The translations under genes were made by a program, and so were the position numbers. A stretch of DNA of 64,000 nt, taken from NCBI RefSeq assembly GCF_004792415.1, contig NZ_CP038853.1, positions 1,240,001 to 1,304,000 of the forward strand. The letters are read 5' to 3'. This DNA is from Pantoea vagans (GTDB lineage: Bacteria > Pseudomonadota > Gammaproteobacteria > Enterobacterales > Enterobacteriaceae). Shown in pieces: positions 9,684 through 20,443 of the stretch (position 1 is its first letter; each line of letters begins with the position of its first letter). The notes under the pieces were generated by a model. That model was not told the DNA's origin. It made no database searches and was given only the letters and a program-made list of their open reading frames with translations.

Positions 9684-12407
9684 ATGGCTACAATTCATGT
9701 AGACGGTAAAGAGTATGATGTGAACGGAGCGGACAACCTGCTACAGGCATGTCTCTCTCTGGGCCTTGATATTCCTTACTTTTGCTGGCATCCGGCGCTG
9801 GGAAGCGTTGGGGCCTGCCGCCAGTGTGCGGTAAAGCAATTCCAGAATGCCGAAGATACCCGCGGCCGTCTTGTCATGTCCTGCATGACGCCGGCCTCTG
9901 ACGGCACATTCATCTCCATCGATGATGGCGAAGCGAAAGAGTTCCGCGAAAGCGTGGTGGAGTGGCTGATGACCAACCACCCACACGACTGTCCGGTGTG
10001 TGAAGAGGGCGGTAACTGTCACCTGCAGGATATGACAGTGATGACCGGCCACAGCTTCCGCCGCTATCGCTTCACTAAGCGTACCCACCGTAATCAGGAT
10101 CTCGGCCCATTCATCTCTCACGAGATGAACCGCTGTATCGCCTGTTACCGCTGCGTGCGTTACTACAAAGATTATGCCGATGGCAAAGATCTGGGTGTCT
10201 ACGGCGCGCACGACAACGTCTACTTTGGTCGCCCGGAAGATGGCACGCTGGAGAGCGAATTCTCCGGCAACCTGGTTGAAATCTGCCCGACCGGCGTCTT
10301 CACCGACAAAACCCACTCCGAACGCTATAACCGTAAATGGGATATGCAGTTTGCACCGAGCATCTGCCAGCAGTGCAGCGTTGGCTGTAATACCAGCCCG
10401 GGTGAGCGTTATGGTGAGTTACGCCGTATCGAAAACCGTTATAACGGCACCGTAAACCACTACTTCCTGTGTGACCGTGGCCGCTTTGGCTATGGCTACG
10501 TGAACCGTAAAGATCGCCCACGTCAGCCGATGCTGCTACGCGGCAACGACTGGGTCACGCTGAACGCAGAGCAGGCGGTTAACGCTGGTGCAGATTTGCT
10601 GCGTCAGGCGAAGAAAGTGATCGGTATCGGCTCGCCGCGCGCCAGCATTGAAAGTAACTTCGCCCTGCGTGAACTGGTGGGTGCAGAGAACTTCTCAACC
10701 GGCATGCCAGCGGACGAGCAGGCCCGTCTTGAACTGATGCTGAAAGTCCTGCGCGAGGGCGGTATCTACACGCCATCGCTGCGTGAAATTGAAAGCTACG
10801 ACGCGGTGCTGGTGCTGGGTGAAGACCTGACACAGGTGGGCGCACGCGTGGCGCTCTCTGTACGTCAGGCAGTGAAAGGCAAAGCGCGTGATATGGCCGC
10901 TGCGCAGAAAGTCGCAGACTGGCAGATCGCCGCCATCATGAACATCGGTCAGAACGCCAAACATCCGCTGTTTGTTACCCACGTTGATGAAACCCGTCTG
11001 GATGATATCGCAGCATGGAGCTATCGTGCGCCGGTTGAAGATCAGGCGCGCCTCGGCTTCGCTATCGCCAGTGCACTGGATGAGTCTGCACCTGCGGTCA
11101 CCGATTTCGACAGCAAACTCAGCGGGAAAATGGATGTTGTCGTGCAGGCGCTGGCCGGCGCGAAAAAGCCCTTAATTATCTCCGGTACACACTCAGGCAG
11201 CAGCGCAGTCATTGAAGCCGCGGCTAACGTGGCGAAAGCCCTGAAGGCACGTGGTGCAGATGTCGGCATTACCCTGCTGGCAGGTCACGCGAACAGCATC
11301 GGCCTGGGCATGATTGGCGGCAATCCGCTGGAGCAGGCGCTTGAGCAGCTGAGCAACGGTGAAGCCGATGCGCTGGTGGTGCTGGAAAATGACCTTTATC
11401 GCCATGCGCCGAAAGCGCTGGTAGATGCGGCACTGGCTCAGACCACTAACGTGATTGTGGTGGATCATCAGCGTACCGCAACGCTGGAGAAAGCGGGTCT
11501 GGTGCTTTCAACCGCCAGCTTCGCTGAAAGTGATGGCACCTCAATTAACCATGAAGGCCGCGCCCAGCGCTTCTTCCAGGTTTACGATCCTGCTTACTAC
11601 GATAACAACATTGTGATGCTGGAAAGCTGGCGCTGGCTGCACTCGCTGCACAGCACGCTGGAAAGCCGTCATGTGGACTGGACCCAGCTCGATCACGTGA
11701 TCGATGCGGTAGTCACCCGTCTGCCACAGCTCGCGGGAATTAAAGAAGCCGCACCTGACGCCAGTTTCCGCATCCGTGGTCAGAAACTGTCGCGCTCTCC
11801 GATCCGTGCCAGTGGACGTACTGCCGCGCGCGCGAATATCAGCGTTCATGAACCGCGTCAGCCGCAGGATCAGGACACGATGTTCGCCTTCTCAATGGAA
11901 GGTAACAACCAGCCATCGGCACCGCGTTCACAGATTCCGTTTGCCTGGGCACCAGGCTGGAACTCACCGCAGGCGTGGAACAAGTTCCAGGCAGAAGTGG
12001 GCGGCAAACTGCGTCATGGCGATCCGGGCGTGCGCCTGTTTGAAGCCAGCGCAGGTGAGTTACCGTGGTTCACTAGCGTGCCAAAAGCCTTTGTCAGTGA
12101 TGCGCAGTGGCGCGTGGCACCTTTATATCGGCTGTTCGGCAGCGAAGAGATGTCACAGCGTTCACCGGTCTTCCAGCAGCGTATGGCTGAGCCTGCGCTG
12201 GTGATTAACCCGGAGGATGCGGCAAAACTGGGCGTCAACAATGGCGCGGCGGTGGAGTTCAGCTGTGCCGGTGAGACAGTGCGTCTGCCGGTCCGTTTCT
12301 CGGCGTCACTGCAGGCGGGACAGATTGGTCTGCCGCTGGGTATGCCGGGCGTTCCGCCATTCCTGGCGAACGGTAAAATCGACACTCTGCAGGAGGCGGC
12401 GCAATGA
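9684..12407 (+). CDS. nuoG: NADH-quinone oxidoreductase subunit G
   Basis: At 907 residues this is the largest complex I subunit and carries the electron-transfer chain between NuoF and NuoI. The N-terminal ferredoxin domain holds the 2Fe-2S cluster N1b ([15 protein letters not shown] and MSC). Next come the His/Cys ligands of N5 ([14 protein letters not shown]), N4 (CIACYRC), and the off-pathway N7 (CQQCSVGC) found in enterobacterial forms. The rest is a molybdopterin-oxidoreductase-like domain without cofactor. An out-of-frame ATG lies 8 bases before the start. The stop overlaps nuoH by 4 bp. Confidence 0.97.
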   Translation: MATIHVDGKEYDVNGADNLLQACLSLGLDIPYFCWHPALGSVGACRQCAVKQFQNAEDTRGRLVMSCMTPASDGTFISIDDGEAKEFRESVVEWLMTNHPHDCPVCEEGGNCHLQDMTVMTGHSFRRYRFTKRTHRNQDLGPFISHEMNRCIACYRCVRYYKDYADGKDLGVYGAHDNVYFGRPEDGTLESEFSGNLVEICPTGVFTDKTHSERYNRKWDMQFAPSICQQCSVGCNTSPGERYGELRRIENRYNGTVNHYFLCDRGRFGYGYVNRKDRPRQPMLLRGNDWVTLNAEQAVNAGADLLRQAKKVIGIGSPRASIESNFALRELVGAENFSTGMPADEQARLELMLKVLREGGIYTPSLREIESYDAVLVLGEDLTQVGARVALSVRQAVKGKARDMAAAQKVADWQIAAIMNIGQNAKHPLFVTHVDETRLDDIAAWSYRAPVEDQARLGFAIASALDESAPAVTDFDSKLSGKMDVVVQALAGAKKPLIISGTHSGSSAVIEAAANVAKALKARGADVGITLLAGHANSIGLGMIGGNPLEQALEQLSNGEADALVVLENDLYRHAPKALVDAALAQTTNVIVVDHQRTATLEKAGLVLSTASFAESDGTSINHEGRAQRFFQVYDPAYYDNNIVMLESWRWLHSLHSTLESRHVDWTQLDHVIDAVVTRLPQLAGIKEAAPDASFRIRGQKLSRSPIRASGRTAARANISVHEPRQPQDQDTMFAFSMEGNNQPSAPRSQIPFAWAPGWNSPQAWNKFQAEVGGKLRHGDPGVRLFEASAGELPWFTSVPKAFVSDAQWRVAPLYRLFGSEEMSQRSPVFQQRMAEPALVINPEDAAKLGVNNGAAVEFSCAGETVRLPVRFSASLQAGQIGLPLGMPGVPPFLANGKIDTLQEAAQ

Positions 12408-13381
12408 GCTGGTTAACACCGGACGTTATCGACATTCTGCTGGCCATTGTTAAAGCCATCGTGATTCTGCTGGTGGTGGTGGCCTGCGGCGCGTTCATGA
12501 GCTTCGCCGAGCGTCGTCTGCTCGGCCTGTTCCAGAACCGTTACGGGCCAAACCGCGTAGGCTGGGGCGGCTCGCTGCAGCTGGTGGCGGACATGATCAA
12601 AATGTTCTTCAAAGAGGACTGGGTCCCGCCGTTTACCGACCGCTTTATCTTTACCCTTGCGCCGGTTATCGCCTTTGTTTCACTGCTGCTGGCTTTTGCT
12701 ATCGTGCCGGTTTCGCCCACCTGGATGGTAACAGACCTGAATATCGGTCTGCTGTTCTTCCTGATGATGGCGGGCCTTGCGGTTTACGCGGTGCTGTTTG
12801 CTGGCTGGTCGAGTAACAACAAATACTCGCTGCTGGGTGCGATGCGCGCCTCGGCGCAGACCCTGAGCTACGAAGTGTTCCTGGGTCTGTCGCTGATGGG
12901 TGTGGTAGCGCAGGCGGGCTCGTTCAATATGAACGATATCGTCAACAGCCAGACACATCTGTGGAACATCATTCCGCAGTTCTTCGGTTTCGTGACCTTC
13001 TGTATTGCGGGTGTGGCGGTGTGTCACCGTCATCCGTTTGACCAGCCAGAAGCGGAGCAGGAACTGGCAGACGGCTACCACATTGAATATGCCGGTATGA
13101 AGTTCGGCCTGTTCTTTGTCGGCGAATATGTGGCGATTACCACCGTTTCAGCGCTGATCGTAACGCTGTTCTTTGGTGGCTGGCACGGACCTTTCCTGCC
13201 GCCGTTCATCTGGTTCGCCCTGAAAACGGCGTTCTTTATGATGATGTTCATCCTGATCCGTGCTGCGCTTCCGCGTCCACGCTACGACCAGGTGCTGTCA
13301 TTCGGCTGGAAAGTGTGTCTGCCGTTGACGCTGTTGAACCTGCTGGCGACTGCCGCAGTGATTCTCTACACAGCGCCGTAA
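12404..13381 (+). CDS. nuoH: NADH-quinone oxidoreductase subunit H
   Basis: This 325-residue membrane subunit is identical in length to E. coli NuoH and has about eight membrane helices. It forms the roof of the quinone chamber and joins the peripheral arm to the proton-pumping arm. The family motifs [30 protein letters not shown] and the acidic loop [18 protein letters not shown] are present. It overlaps the end of nuoG by 4 bp and is 11 bp from nuoI. Confidence 0.97.
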   Translation: MSWLTPDVIDILLAIVKAIVILLVVVACGAFMSFAERRLLGLFQNRYGPNRVGWGGSLQLVADMIKMFFKEDWVPPFTDRFIFTLAPVIAFVSLLLAFAIVPVSPTWMVTDLNIGLLFFLMMAGLAVYAVLFAGWSSNNKYSLLGAMRASAQTLSYEVFLGLSLMGVVAQAGSFNMNDIVNSQTHLWNIIPQFFGFVTFCIAGVAVCHRHPFDQPEAEQELADGYHIEYAGMKFGLFFVGEYVAITTVSALIVTLFFGGWHGPFLPPFIWFALKTAFFMMMFILIRAALPRPRYDQVLSFGWKVCLPLTLLNLLATAAVILYTAP

Positions 13382-13392
13382 GGGGTTAACAA

Positions 13393-13935
13393 ATGACTTT
13401 GAAAGATATTGTCGTAGGTTTCGGCACGACAGTTCGCAGTATCTGGCTGATCGGGCTGCACGCCTTCGCCAAACGTGAAACGCAGATGTACCCGGAAGAG
13501 CCGGTTTATCTGCCACCGCGCTATCGTGGCCGTATCGTGTTAACCCGCGATCCGGACGGCCAGGAGCGTTGCGTTGCCTGTAACCTGTGTGCGGTTGCCT
13601 GTCCGGTTGGCTGTATTTCACTGCAGAAAGCCGAAACCAAAGATGGCCGCTGGTATCCGGAATTCTTCCGCATCAACTTCTCACGCTGCATCTTCTGTGG
13701 CATGTGTGAGGAAGCCTGTCCGACCACGGCGATTCAGCTGACCCCCGATTTTGAACTGGGTGAGTTTAAGCGTCAGGATCTGGTGTATGAAAAGGACGAT
13801 CTGCTGATTTCGGGACCGGGTAAATATCCGGAGTACAACTTCTACCGCATGGCAGGTATGGCGATTGACGGTAAAGATAAGGGCGAAGCGGAAAACGAAG
13901 CCAAGCCTATCGACGTCAAAGGCTTATTACCTTAA
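13393..13935 (+). CDS. nuoI: NADH-quinone oxidoreductase subunit I
   Basis: This 180-residue ferredoxin-type subunit carries two 4Fe-4S clusters, N6a and N6b, and hands electrons to NuoB. Both binding motifs are visible as [15 protein letters not shown] and [12 protein letters not shown]. The length equals that of E. coli NuoI. AAGGGG lies about 7 bases before the start. The acidic, lysine-rich C-terminus ([12 protein letters not shown]) is typical. nuoJ starts 10 bp downstream. Confidence 0.97.
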   Translation: MTLKDIVVGFGTTVRSIWLIGLHAFAKRETQMYPEEPVYLPPRYRGRIVLTRDPDGQERCVACNLCAVACPVGCISLQKAETKDGRWYPEFFRINFSRCIFCGMCEEACPTTAIQLTPDFELGEFKRQDLVYEKDDLLISGPGKYPEYNFYRMAGMAIDGKDKGEAENEAKPIDVKGLLP

Positions 13936-13945
13936 GGAGCAAGGC

Positions 13946-14497
13946 ATGGAATTTGCGTTTTATCTTTGCGGACTGGTGGCGGTGCTGACGACGTTGCGCG
14001 TCATTACCCACACTAATCCGGTACATGCGTTGCTGTACCTGATCGTCTCGCTGTTATCGATCGCCGGCGTCTTCTTCTCAATGGGGGCCTATTTTGCTGG
14101 TGCCCTGGAGATCATCGTCTACGCCGGGGCCATCATGGTGCTGTTCGTCTTCGTGGTTATGATGCTGAACCTGGGCAAACAGACTGAGAAGCAGGAGCGC
14201 GAGTGGCTCAGTCCGTCGCTGTGGATTGGCCCGGGCATCGTTTCATTACTGCTGCTGGTGGTAATGATCTACGCCATCCTGACAGCCAATGACCAGGGCA
14301 TTGATGGCACCATCATCGACGCCAAAGCGGTCGGCATCAGCCTGTTTGGTCCTTACGTGCTGGCGGTTGAACTGGCTTCGATGCTGCTGCTGGCGGGTCT
14401 GGTCGTGGCGTTCCATATCGGTCGTGAAGAGCGTCAGGGCGAAGTCCTGAGTAACCGTAATGCTGACGCCGCTCAGGTGAAAAAGGAGAACGCATGA
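13946..14497 (+). CDS. nuoJ: NADH-quinone oxidoreductase subunit J
   Basis: This 183-residue inner-membrane subunit of the ND6 family has about five membrane helices. The helix with [20 protein letters not shown] contains the pi-bulge region important for coupling. The reading frame is open further upstream, but the start at 13946 ([10 protein letters not shown]) matches E. coli NuoJ and follows AAGGAGCAAGGC, which holds a good AGGAG. The stop overlaps the nuoK start by 4 bp. Confidence 0.96.
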   Translation: MEFAFYLCGLVAVLTTLRVITHTNPVHALLYLIVSLLSIAGVFFSMGAYFAGALEIIVYAGAIMVLFVFVVMMLNLGKQTEKQEREWLSPSLWIGPGIVSLLLLVVMIYAILTANDQGIDGTIIDAKAVGISLFGPYVLAVELASMLLLAGLVVAFHIGREERQGEVLSNRNADAAQVKKENA

Positions 14498-14796
14498 TCC
14501 CGTTACAACATGGATTGATTCTTGCTGCCGTGCTGTTTGTCCTTGGACTGACGTCGCTGGTGATACGCCGCAATCTACTGTTTATGCTGATCGGCCTTGA
14601 AATCATGATCAACGCCGCCGCTTTAGCTCTGGTGGTTGCCGGGAGCTACTGGGGTCAGGCCGATGGACAGGTGATGTATATCCTGGCGATCAGCCTGGCG
14701 GCAGCGGAAGCCAGTATTGGTCTGGCACTGCTGCTTCAGCTCTATCGTCGTCGTCAGACGCTGAACATTGATACTGTGAGCGAGATGCGCGGATGA
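14494..14796 (+). CDS. nuoK: NADH-quinone oxidoreductase subunit K
   Basis: This 100-residue subunit has three membrane helices and is the ND4L homologue. The two buried glutamates involved in proton transfer are in [11 protein letters not shown] and [13 protein letters not shown]. The length equals that of E. coli NuoK. It overlaps nuoJ and nuoL by 4 bp each, so the J-K-L block is translationally coupled. Confidence 0.97.
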   Translation: MIPLQHGLILAAVLFVLGLTSLVIRRNLLFMLIGLEIMINAAALALVVAGSYWGQADGQVMYILAISLAAAEASIGLALLLQLYRRRQTLNIDTVSEMRG

Positions 14797-16628
14797 ATCT
14801 TCTCTATTTAACTGTCTTGTTTCCGCTGATCGGCTTTCTGCTGTTAGCGTTTTCCCGCGGTCGCTGGTCAGAGAACCTGTCGGCCACGGTGGGTATGGGA
14901 TCGGTGGGTCTGGCAGCACTGACTACGGCAATGATCGGTTTCGACTTCTTCGCCAATGGCCAGCAAGTCTACACCCAGGCACTCTGGACGTGGATGCATG
15001 TCGGCAATTTCGACATGAAGGTGAATCTGACGCTGGACGGCCTGTCGCTGACCATGCTGTCGGTCGTGACCGGCGTCGGCTTCTTCATTCATATGTTCGC
15101 CTCCTGGTACATGCGTGGAGAAGAGGGCTACTCCCGCTTCTTCGCCTACACCAACCTGTTTATCGCCAGCATGGTGGTTCTGGTGCTGGCCGATAACCTG
15201 ATGCTGATGTATCTGGGCTGGGAAGGGGTAGGGCTTTGCTCTTATCTGCTGATCGGTTTCTACTACAGCAATCCGGAAAACGGCAAAGCGGCGATGAAAG
15301 CCTTCATCATTACCCGCGTGGGCGACGTCTTCCTGGCATTCGGTCTGTTTATTCTCTACAACGAGCTGGGCACGCTGAACTTCCGCGAGATGATGGAACT
15401 GGCTCCGGCGCACTTTGCTGCAGACAACCATATGCTGCAGTGGGCGACGCTGATGCTGCTGGGTGGCGCGGTCGGTAAATCGGCACAGCTGCCGTTACAG
15501 ACCTGGCTGGCAGATGCGATGGCCGGTCCGACACCGGTTTCGGCACTGATCCACGCCGCGACCATGGTAACGGCGGGTGTGTATCTGATTGCCCGCAGCC
15601 ACGGTCTCTTCCTGCTGACGCCGGAAGTGCTGCATCTGGTGGGTATCATCGGGGCAATCACGCTGGTGCTGGCGGGCTTTGCCGCGCTGGTGCAGACCGA
15701 CATCAAACGCGTTCTCGCTTACTCCACCATGAGCCAGATTGGCTACATGTTCCTGGCGCTGGGCGTTCAGGCGTGGGATGCGGCGATTTTCCATCTGATG
15801 ACGCACGCCTTCTTTAAAGCATTACTGTTCCTCTCCTCGGGTTCAGTGATTCTGGCCTGCCATCACGAGCAGAACATCTTCAAAATGGGTGGCCTGCGTA
15901 AGAGTATTCCGCTGGTCTACACCTGCTTCCTGGTCGGTGGCGCGGCGCTGGCGGCACTGCCGCTGATTACGGCGGGCTTCTACAGTAAAGATGAGATTCT
16001 GTTTGGTGCACTGGCTAACGGCCACATCAATCTGATGATAGCGGGTCTGGTCGGGGCGTTCCTGACCTCTATCTATACCTTCCGCATGATCTTCATCGTG
16101 TTCCATGGCGAAGAGAAAATTCATGCACACGCCGGTAAAGGCATTACCCATCATCTGCCGCTGATTGTGCTGCTGCTGCTCTCCACCTTTATTGGTGCGC
16201 TGATTACGCCTCCGCTGGCGGGTGTACTGCCAGCCAATGAGTTCGGTGAGGCGGGCAAAGTGGGACTGGAAATCACCTCAGGTGTGGTCGCGATCGTTGG
16301 CATTCTGATCGCAGCCGCACTGTGGCTGGGCAAACGTGAGCTGGTAACCCGTATCGCAAACAGTGCACCGGGCCGTTTCTTCGGCACCTGGTGGTTTGCG
16401 GCCTGGGGCTTCGACTGGCTCTACGATAAAGTGTTCGTCAAACCTTATCTGGGTATTGCGTGGCTGCTGAAGCGCGACCCACTGAATGGTCTGATGAACC
16501 TGCCTGCGCTGCTGTCACGCATTGCCAACAAAGGTCTGGTGGTCAGTGAAAATGGCTACCTGCGCTGGTACGTGGCGTCAATGAGCGTGGGTGCCGTGCT
16601 GGTGCTGGCTCTGCTGCTGGTGATTTAA
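14793..16628 (+). CDS. nuoL: NADH-quinone oxidoreductase subunit L
   Basis: This 611-residue antiporter-like subunit (E. coli 613) sits at the distal end of the membrane arm. It has about 14 helices in the proton-channel core, then a long lateral amphipathic helix and a final anchor helix. The core motifs [15 protein letters not shown], the channel-lining [20 protein letters not shown] and [18 protein letters not shown] are present. A 210-bp gap follows before nuoM and contains an ERIC-like hairpin. Confidence 0.97.
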   Translation: MNLLYLTVLFPLIGFLLLAFSRGRWSENLSATVGMGSVGLAALTTAMIGFDFFANGQQVYTQALWTWMHVGNFDMKVNLTLDGLSLTMLSVVTGVGFFIHMFASWYMRGEEGYSRFFAYTNLFIASMVVLVLADNLMLMYLGWEGVGLCSYLLIGFYYSNPENGKAAMKAFIITRVGDVFLAFGLFILYNELGTLNFREMMELAPAHFAADNHMLQWATLMLLGGAVGKSAQLPLQTWLADAMAGPTPVSALIHAATMVTAGVYLIARSHGLFLLTPEVLHLVGIIGAITLVLAGFAALVQTDIKRVLAYSTMSQIGYMFLALGVQAWDAAIFHLMTHAFFKALLFLSSGSVILACHHEQNIFKMGGLRKSIPLVYTCFLVGGAALAALPLITAGFYSKDEILFGALANGHINLMIAGLVGAFLTSIYTFRMIFIVFHGEEKIHAHAGKGITHHLPLIVLLLLSTFIGALITPPLAGVLPANEFGEAGKVGLEITSGVVAIVGILIAAALWLGKRELVTRIANSAPGRFFGTWWFAAWGFDWLYDKVFVKPYLGIAWLLKRDPLNGLMNLPALLSRIANKGLVVSENGYLRWYVASMSVGAVLVLALLLVI

Positions 16629-16734
16629 AGATTGATGAGCGGGGCAGGTTAGTTAATCTGCCCATTGAGAATGTCAAAAATTGTCCTGAGCAAGGGCGTT
16701 ATCGTCGCAGCCAGTTTGGTTACCGCCAGCGCGC

Positions 16735-16808
16735 AGCAACCGCAGCATACCGAGGTATGTGAGGATTGCGGGCACTGCCGGAGATCAAAATGGCAAGTAA
16801 GATAGCCC
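16735..16808 (+). repeat. ERIC-like element between nuoL and nuoM
   Basis: A perfect hairpin, CATACC-GA-GGTATG (16746-16759), is followed by GTGAGGATTGCG. The arrangement AGC-TAC, short loop, GTA-GTGA, GCACTGCC and TGGCAAGTAAGATAG recalls the core of enterobacterial ERIC/IRU elements (AGCTTACATAAGTAAGTGA and onwards). The match is partial, and a related but different intergenic repeat family is equally possible. Confidence 0.4.
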
Positions 16809-16838
16809 GAACTAAGACAAAGAAAAGGGAAGTGTGCC

Positions 16839-18359
16839 GTGTTATTACCTTGGCTAATTATCATACCCTTCGTCGGCGGTCTGATCTGCTGGCTCACTGA
16901 GCGCCTTGGCGCGAAGGTGCCACGCTGGATCGCGCTGATCACCATGGGGCTGACGTTGGCGCTTTCACTGCAACTCTGGTTGCAGGGAGGCTATTCACTG
17001 ACGCAGGCAGCGGGCATTCCGCAGTGGCAGTCAAGTTTCTCCGTTCCGTGGATCCCACGCTTCGGCATCAGCTTCCATTTAGCCATTGATGGCCTGTCGC
17101 TGCTGATGGTGGTGCTGACCGGCCTGCTCGGTCTGATGGCGGTACTCTGTTCCTGGAATGAGATTTCAAAGTATCAGGGCTTCTTCCATCTGAACCTGAT
17201 GTGGATCCTGGGCGGCGTAATCGGTGTGTTCCTCTCCATCGACCTGTTCCTGTTCTTCTTCTTCTGGGAAATGATGCTGGTGCCGATGTACTTCCTCATC
17301 GCGCTCTGGGGTCATAAAGCATCGGACGGTAAAACCCGTATTTCCGCTGCGACCAAATTCTTCATCTATACCCAGGCGTCGGGTCTGGTGATGCTGATTG
17401 CGATTCTGGGCCTGGTGTTTGTCCACTACAACGCGACCGGCGTCTGGACATTCAACTACGAACAGCTGCTGCAGACGCCAATGTCGAGCGGTGTTGAATA
17501 TCTGCTGATGCTGGGCTTCTTTATCGCCTTTGCGGTCAAGATGCCGGTAGTACCGTTGCACGGCTGGCTGCCGGATGCGCACAGTCAGGCTCCAACGGCC
17601 GGTTCTGTTGACCTGGCGGGTATCCTGCTGAAAACCGCGGCTTACGGCTTACTCCGTTTCAGCCTGCCGCTGTTCCCGAACGCGTCAGCCGAGTTTGCGC
17701 CGATCGCCATGTGGTTAGGCATCATCGGTATCTTCTACGGTGCCTGGATGGCCTTCTCGCAGACCGATATCAAACGTCTGATTGCCTATACCTCGATTTC
17801 GCACATGGGCTTTGTGCTGATTGCCATCTACACCGGCAGCCAGCTGGCGCTGCAGGGTGCGGTGATCCAGATGATTGCACACGGTCTGTCCGCTGCGGCA
17901 CTCTTCATTCTGTGTGGTCAGCTGTATGAGCGTCTGCATACCCGTGATATGCGTCAGATGGGTGGCCTGTGGTCGCGCATCAAATGGATTCCGGGCCTGT
18001 CGCTGTTCTTTGCGGTCGCCAACCTCGGTATGCCGGGCACCGGTAACTTCGTCGGCGAATTTATGATTCTGACCGGCAGCTTCCAGGTGGTGCCGATGAT
18101 TATTGTCATCGCAACCTTTGGTCTGGTGTTCGCCTCCGTCTACTCGCTGGTGATGATGCAGCGCGCTTACTACGGCGAAGCGAAATCGAAAGATCCGCTG
18201 CCAGGCATGTCACCGCGTGAGTTTATGACCATCGGTGTTCTGGTGGTGCTGCTGGTGCTGCTGGGCGTCTATCCACAGCCGATTCTGGATACTTCGCACG
18301 CTGCCATGAGCAATATTCAGCAGTGGTTTACCGCTTCAATTTCAACTACAAGGCCGTAA
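16839..18359 (+). CDS. nuoM: NADH-quinone oxidoreductase subunit M
   Basis: This 506-residue antiporter-like proton-pumping subunit (E. coli 509) has about 14 membrane helices. It begins at a GTG codon preceded by AAAGGGAAG, and the resulting N-terminus MLLPWLIIIPF matches E. coli. Key segments are FFFFWEMMLVPMYFLI, with the conserved channel glutamate, and VVPLHGWLPDAHSQAPTAGS. The protein ends with STTRP as in E. coli. nuoN starts 6 bp later. Confidence 0.97.
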   Translation: MLLPWLIIIPFVGGLICWLTERLGAKVPRWIALITMGLTLALSLQLWLQGGYSLTQAAGIPQWQSSFSVPWIPRFGISFHLAIDGLSLLMVVLTGLLGLMAVLCSWNEISKYQGFFHLNLMWILGGVIGVFLSIDLFLFFFFWEMMLVPMYFLIALWGHKASDGKTRISAATKFFIYTQASGLVMLIAILGLVFVHYNATGVWTFNYEQLLQTPMSSGVEYLLMLGFFIAFAVKMPVVPLHGWLPDAHSQAPTAGSVDLAGILLKTAAYGLLRFSLPLFPNASAEFAPIAMWLGIIGIFYGAWMAFSQTDIKRLIAYTSISHMGFVLIAIYTGSQLALQGAVIQMIAHGLSAAALFILCGQLYERLHTRDMRQMGGLWSRIKWIPGLSLFFAVANLGMPGTGNFVGEFMILTGSFQVVPMIIVIATFGLVFASVYSLVMMQRAYYGEAKSKDPLPGMSPREFMTIGVLVVLLVLLGVYPQPILDTSHAAMSNIQQWFTASISTTRP

Positions 18360-18365
18360 TTCGCC

Positions 18366-19823
18366 ATGACAATAACTCCTCACCAATTGATTGCGTTGCT
18401 ACCGCTGTTAATCGTCGGATTGACGGTGGTGGTTGTGATGCTGTCCATTGCCTGGCGACGCAACCACTTCGTTAACGCCACGCTAACGGTAGTTGGCCTG
18501 AACCTGGCGCTGCTCTCGCTCTACTTTGTCGGTCAGGTCGGGGCGATGGATGTCACGCCGCTGCTGCGCGTCGATGGCTATTCGATGTTCTATACCGCGC
18601 TGGTAATGCTGGCGAGTCTGGCAACCTGCACCTTTGCCTATCCGTGGCTGGCAGGCTACCCTGACAACAAAGATGAGTTCTATCTGCTGGTGCTGATTGC
18701 GGCGCTCGGTGGCATCGTGCTGGCCAGCGCTAACCATCTGGCCTCGCTGTTCATCGGCATTGAGCTGCTGTCGCTGCCGCTGTTTGGTCTGATTGGCTAC
18801 GCTTTCCGCCAGAAACGTTCGCTGGAAGCGGCGCTGAAATACACCATTCTTTCCGCGGCGGCCTCATCGTTCCTGCTGTTCGGCATTGCGCTGATCTACG
18901 CTGATTCCGGTAACCTGAGCTTTGTTGCACTGGGTCAGAGCCTGACGGATAGCATGATCCACGAGCCACTGCTGCTGGTGGGTCTGGGCATGATGATTAT
19001 CGGTCTGGGCTTCAAGCTCTCTCTGGTTCCGTTCCACCTCTGGACGCCCGATGTTTATCAGGGTGCGCCTGCACCGGTTTCAACCTTCCTGGCCACCGCC
19101 AGCAAGATTGCGATCTTCGGTGTCATCATGCGTCTGTTCATGTACGCGCCGGTGACCGACAGCGAAGCGGTGCGTACGGTGCTGGCCATGATCGCCTTTG
19201 TGTCGATTCTGTTCGGTAACCTGATGGCGATTTCGCAGAGCAACATCAAGCGTCTGCTGGGTTACTCCTCTATCGCCCATCTTGGTTATCTGCTGGTCGC
19301 GCTGATTGCAGTGAAAGATCATCAGCTGTCGCTGGAAACCTCGGGTGTTTACCTGGCGGGTTATCTGTTCAGCAGCCTGGGTGCCTTTGGTGTGGTGAGC
19401 CTGATGTCCAGCCCGTATCGTGGCCCGGATGCCGACTCGCTCTACTCCTATCGTGGCCTGTTCTGGCATCGTCCTATCCTGTCAGCGGTCATGACGGTGA
19501 TGATGCTGTCGCTGGCAGGTATCCCGATGACGCTGGGCTTTATCGGCAAATTCTACGTTATCGCGTCAGGTGTCAGTGCTCACCTGTGGTGGCTGACCGG
19601 TGCCGTGGTCGCGGGCAGTGCGATTGGTCTCTATTACTATCTGCGCGTGACGGTCAGTCTCTACCTCAGCCCGCCGGAACTACATACCCGTGACACCCCG
19701 GCTAACTGGGCATTTACGGCCGGTGGTGTGGTCGTGCTGATCTCCGCCATTCTGGTGCTGCTGTTAGGGGTTTACCCGCAGCCGCTGATCAGACTGGTAC
19801 AGATGGCTCAGCCGCTGATGTAA
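18366..19823 (+). CDS. nuoN: NADH-quinone oxidoreductase subunit N
   Basis: This 485-residue protein is the third antiporter-like subunit of complex I and is identical in length to E. coli NuoN. It has about 14 membrane helices. The conserved elements [36 protein letters not shown] and [20 protein letters not shown] are visible. It is the last gene of the nuo operon. A strong terminator follows 20 bp after its stop. Confidence 0.97.
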   Translation: MTITPHQLIALLPLLIVGLTVVVVMLSIAWRRNHFVNATLTVVGLNLALLSLYFVGQVGAMDVTPLLRVDGYSMFYTALVMLASLATCTFAYPWLAGYPDNKDEFYLLVLIAALGGIVLASANHLASLFIGIELLSLPLFGLIGYAFRQKRSLEAALKYTILSAAASSFLLFGIALIYADSGNLSFVALGQSLTDSMIHEPLLLVGLGMMIIGLGFKLSLVPFHLWTPDVYQGAPAPVSTFLATASKIAIFGVIMRLFMYAPVTDSEAVRTVLAMIAFVSILFGNLMAISQSNIKRLLGYSSIAHLGYLLVALIAVKDHQLSLETSGVYLAGYLFSSLGAFGVVSLMSSPYRGPDADSLYSYRGLFWHRPILSAVMTVMMLSLAGIPMTLGFIGKFYVIASGVSAHLWWLTGAVVAGSAIGLYYYLRVTVSLYLSPPELHTRDTPANWAFTAGGVVVLISAILVLLLGVYPQPLIRLVQMAQPLM

Positions 19824-19843
19824 GCAGCTATCTGCAACTGATG

Positions 19844-19870
19844 AATCAGGCCTCCGGGCCTGATTTTTTT
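19844..19870 (+). terminator. nuo operon terminator
   Basis: AATCAGGCC (19844-19852) pairs perfectly with GGCCTGATT (19857-19865) around a 4-base loop, and an unbroken T-run follows to 19870. It closes the 15-kb nuo transcript. Confidence 0.92.
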
Positions 19871-19952
19871 TGCCTTTAAGACGAGGTGACTCGCAGATGC
19901 TGGATGGCGGCACCGTTCTGATGTAGCGTGTTGTGATTAGCAAGGAGAGACC

Positions 19953-20411
19953 ATGAACATTGACTGGCAGGATAAACACCATAGCGAACTCACCGCCCGG
20001 GAACTTTACGACTTACTGGCATTGCGCAGTGCCGTGTTCGTCGTGGAACAGCAGTGCGCGTATCAGGATGTGGATGGCAAAGATTTGCAGGCGGCAAACC
20101 GGCATCTGCTGGGAATAGCGGATGGTCAGCTGGTGGCCTATGCGCGACTTCTTTCGCCGGAGGATAAGAGCAGTCCGGCAAAAATCGGACGGGTGATTGT
20201 GTCCGATCGGGTGCGTGGTGCGCGGCTGGGCAGCCGTCTGATGGAGAAGGCGATCAGCCGTTGTCAGCTACACTGGCCGGGTCACGATCTCTTTCTTTCC
20301 GCTCAGGCGCATCTGGAAAAATTCTACGGGCAGTATGGCTTTGTGGCGGCAGGGGAGAGCTACCTGGAAGATAGCATTCCGCATATTGATATGGTGAAGA
20401 CCGCGCTATAA
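19953..20411 (+). CDS. elaA: GNAT-family N-acetyltransferase ElaA
   Basis: This 152-residue protein aligns along its length with E. coli ElaA (153). It has the GNAT fold with the acetyl-CoA-binding segment IGRVIVSDRVRGARLGSRLM, the motif A (V-x-x-x-R-G-x-x-x-G). The conserved ElaA N-terminal block LRSAVFVVEQQCAYQDVDG is also present. The substrate is not established. AAGGAGAG lies about 7 bases before the start. It is convergent with opgD across a shared terminator. Confidence 0.92.
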   Translation: MNIDWQDKHHSELTARELYDLLALRSAVFVVEQQCAYQDVDGKDLQAANRHLLGIADGQLVAYARLLSPEDKSSPAKIGRVIVSDRVRGARLGSRLMEKAISRCQLHWPGHDLFLSAQAHLEKFYGQYGFVAAGESYLEDSIPHIDMVKTAL

Positions 20412-20440
20412 AAAAGGCGAGGCCTGAGCCTCGCCTGTTT
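20411..20440. terminator. Bidirectional terminator, elaA/opgD
   Basis: AGGCGAGGC (20415-20423) and GCCTCGCCT (20428-20436) form a perfect 9-bp stem with loop CTGA. Six A residues precede it, giving a U-run for the minus-strand opgD transcript. GTTT follows on the elaA side, so it should act mainly on opgD. Confidence 0.85.
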
Positions 20441-20443
20441 CCA

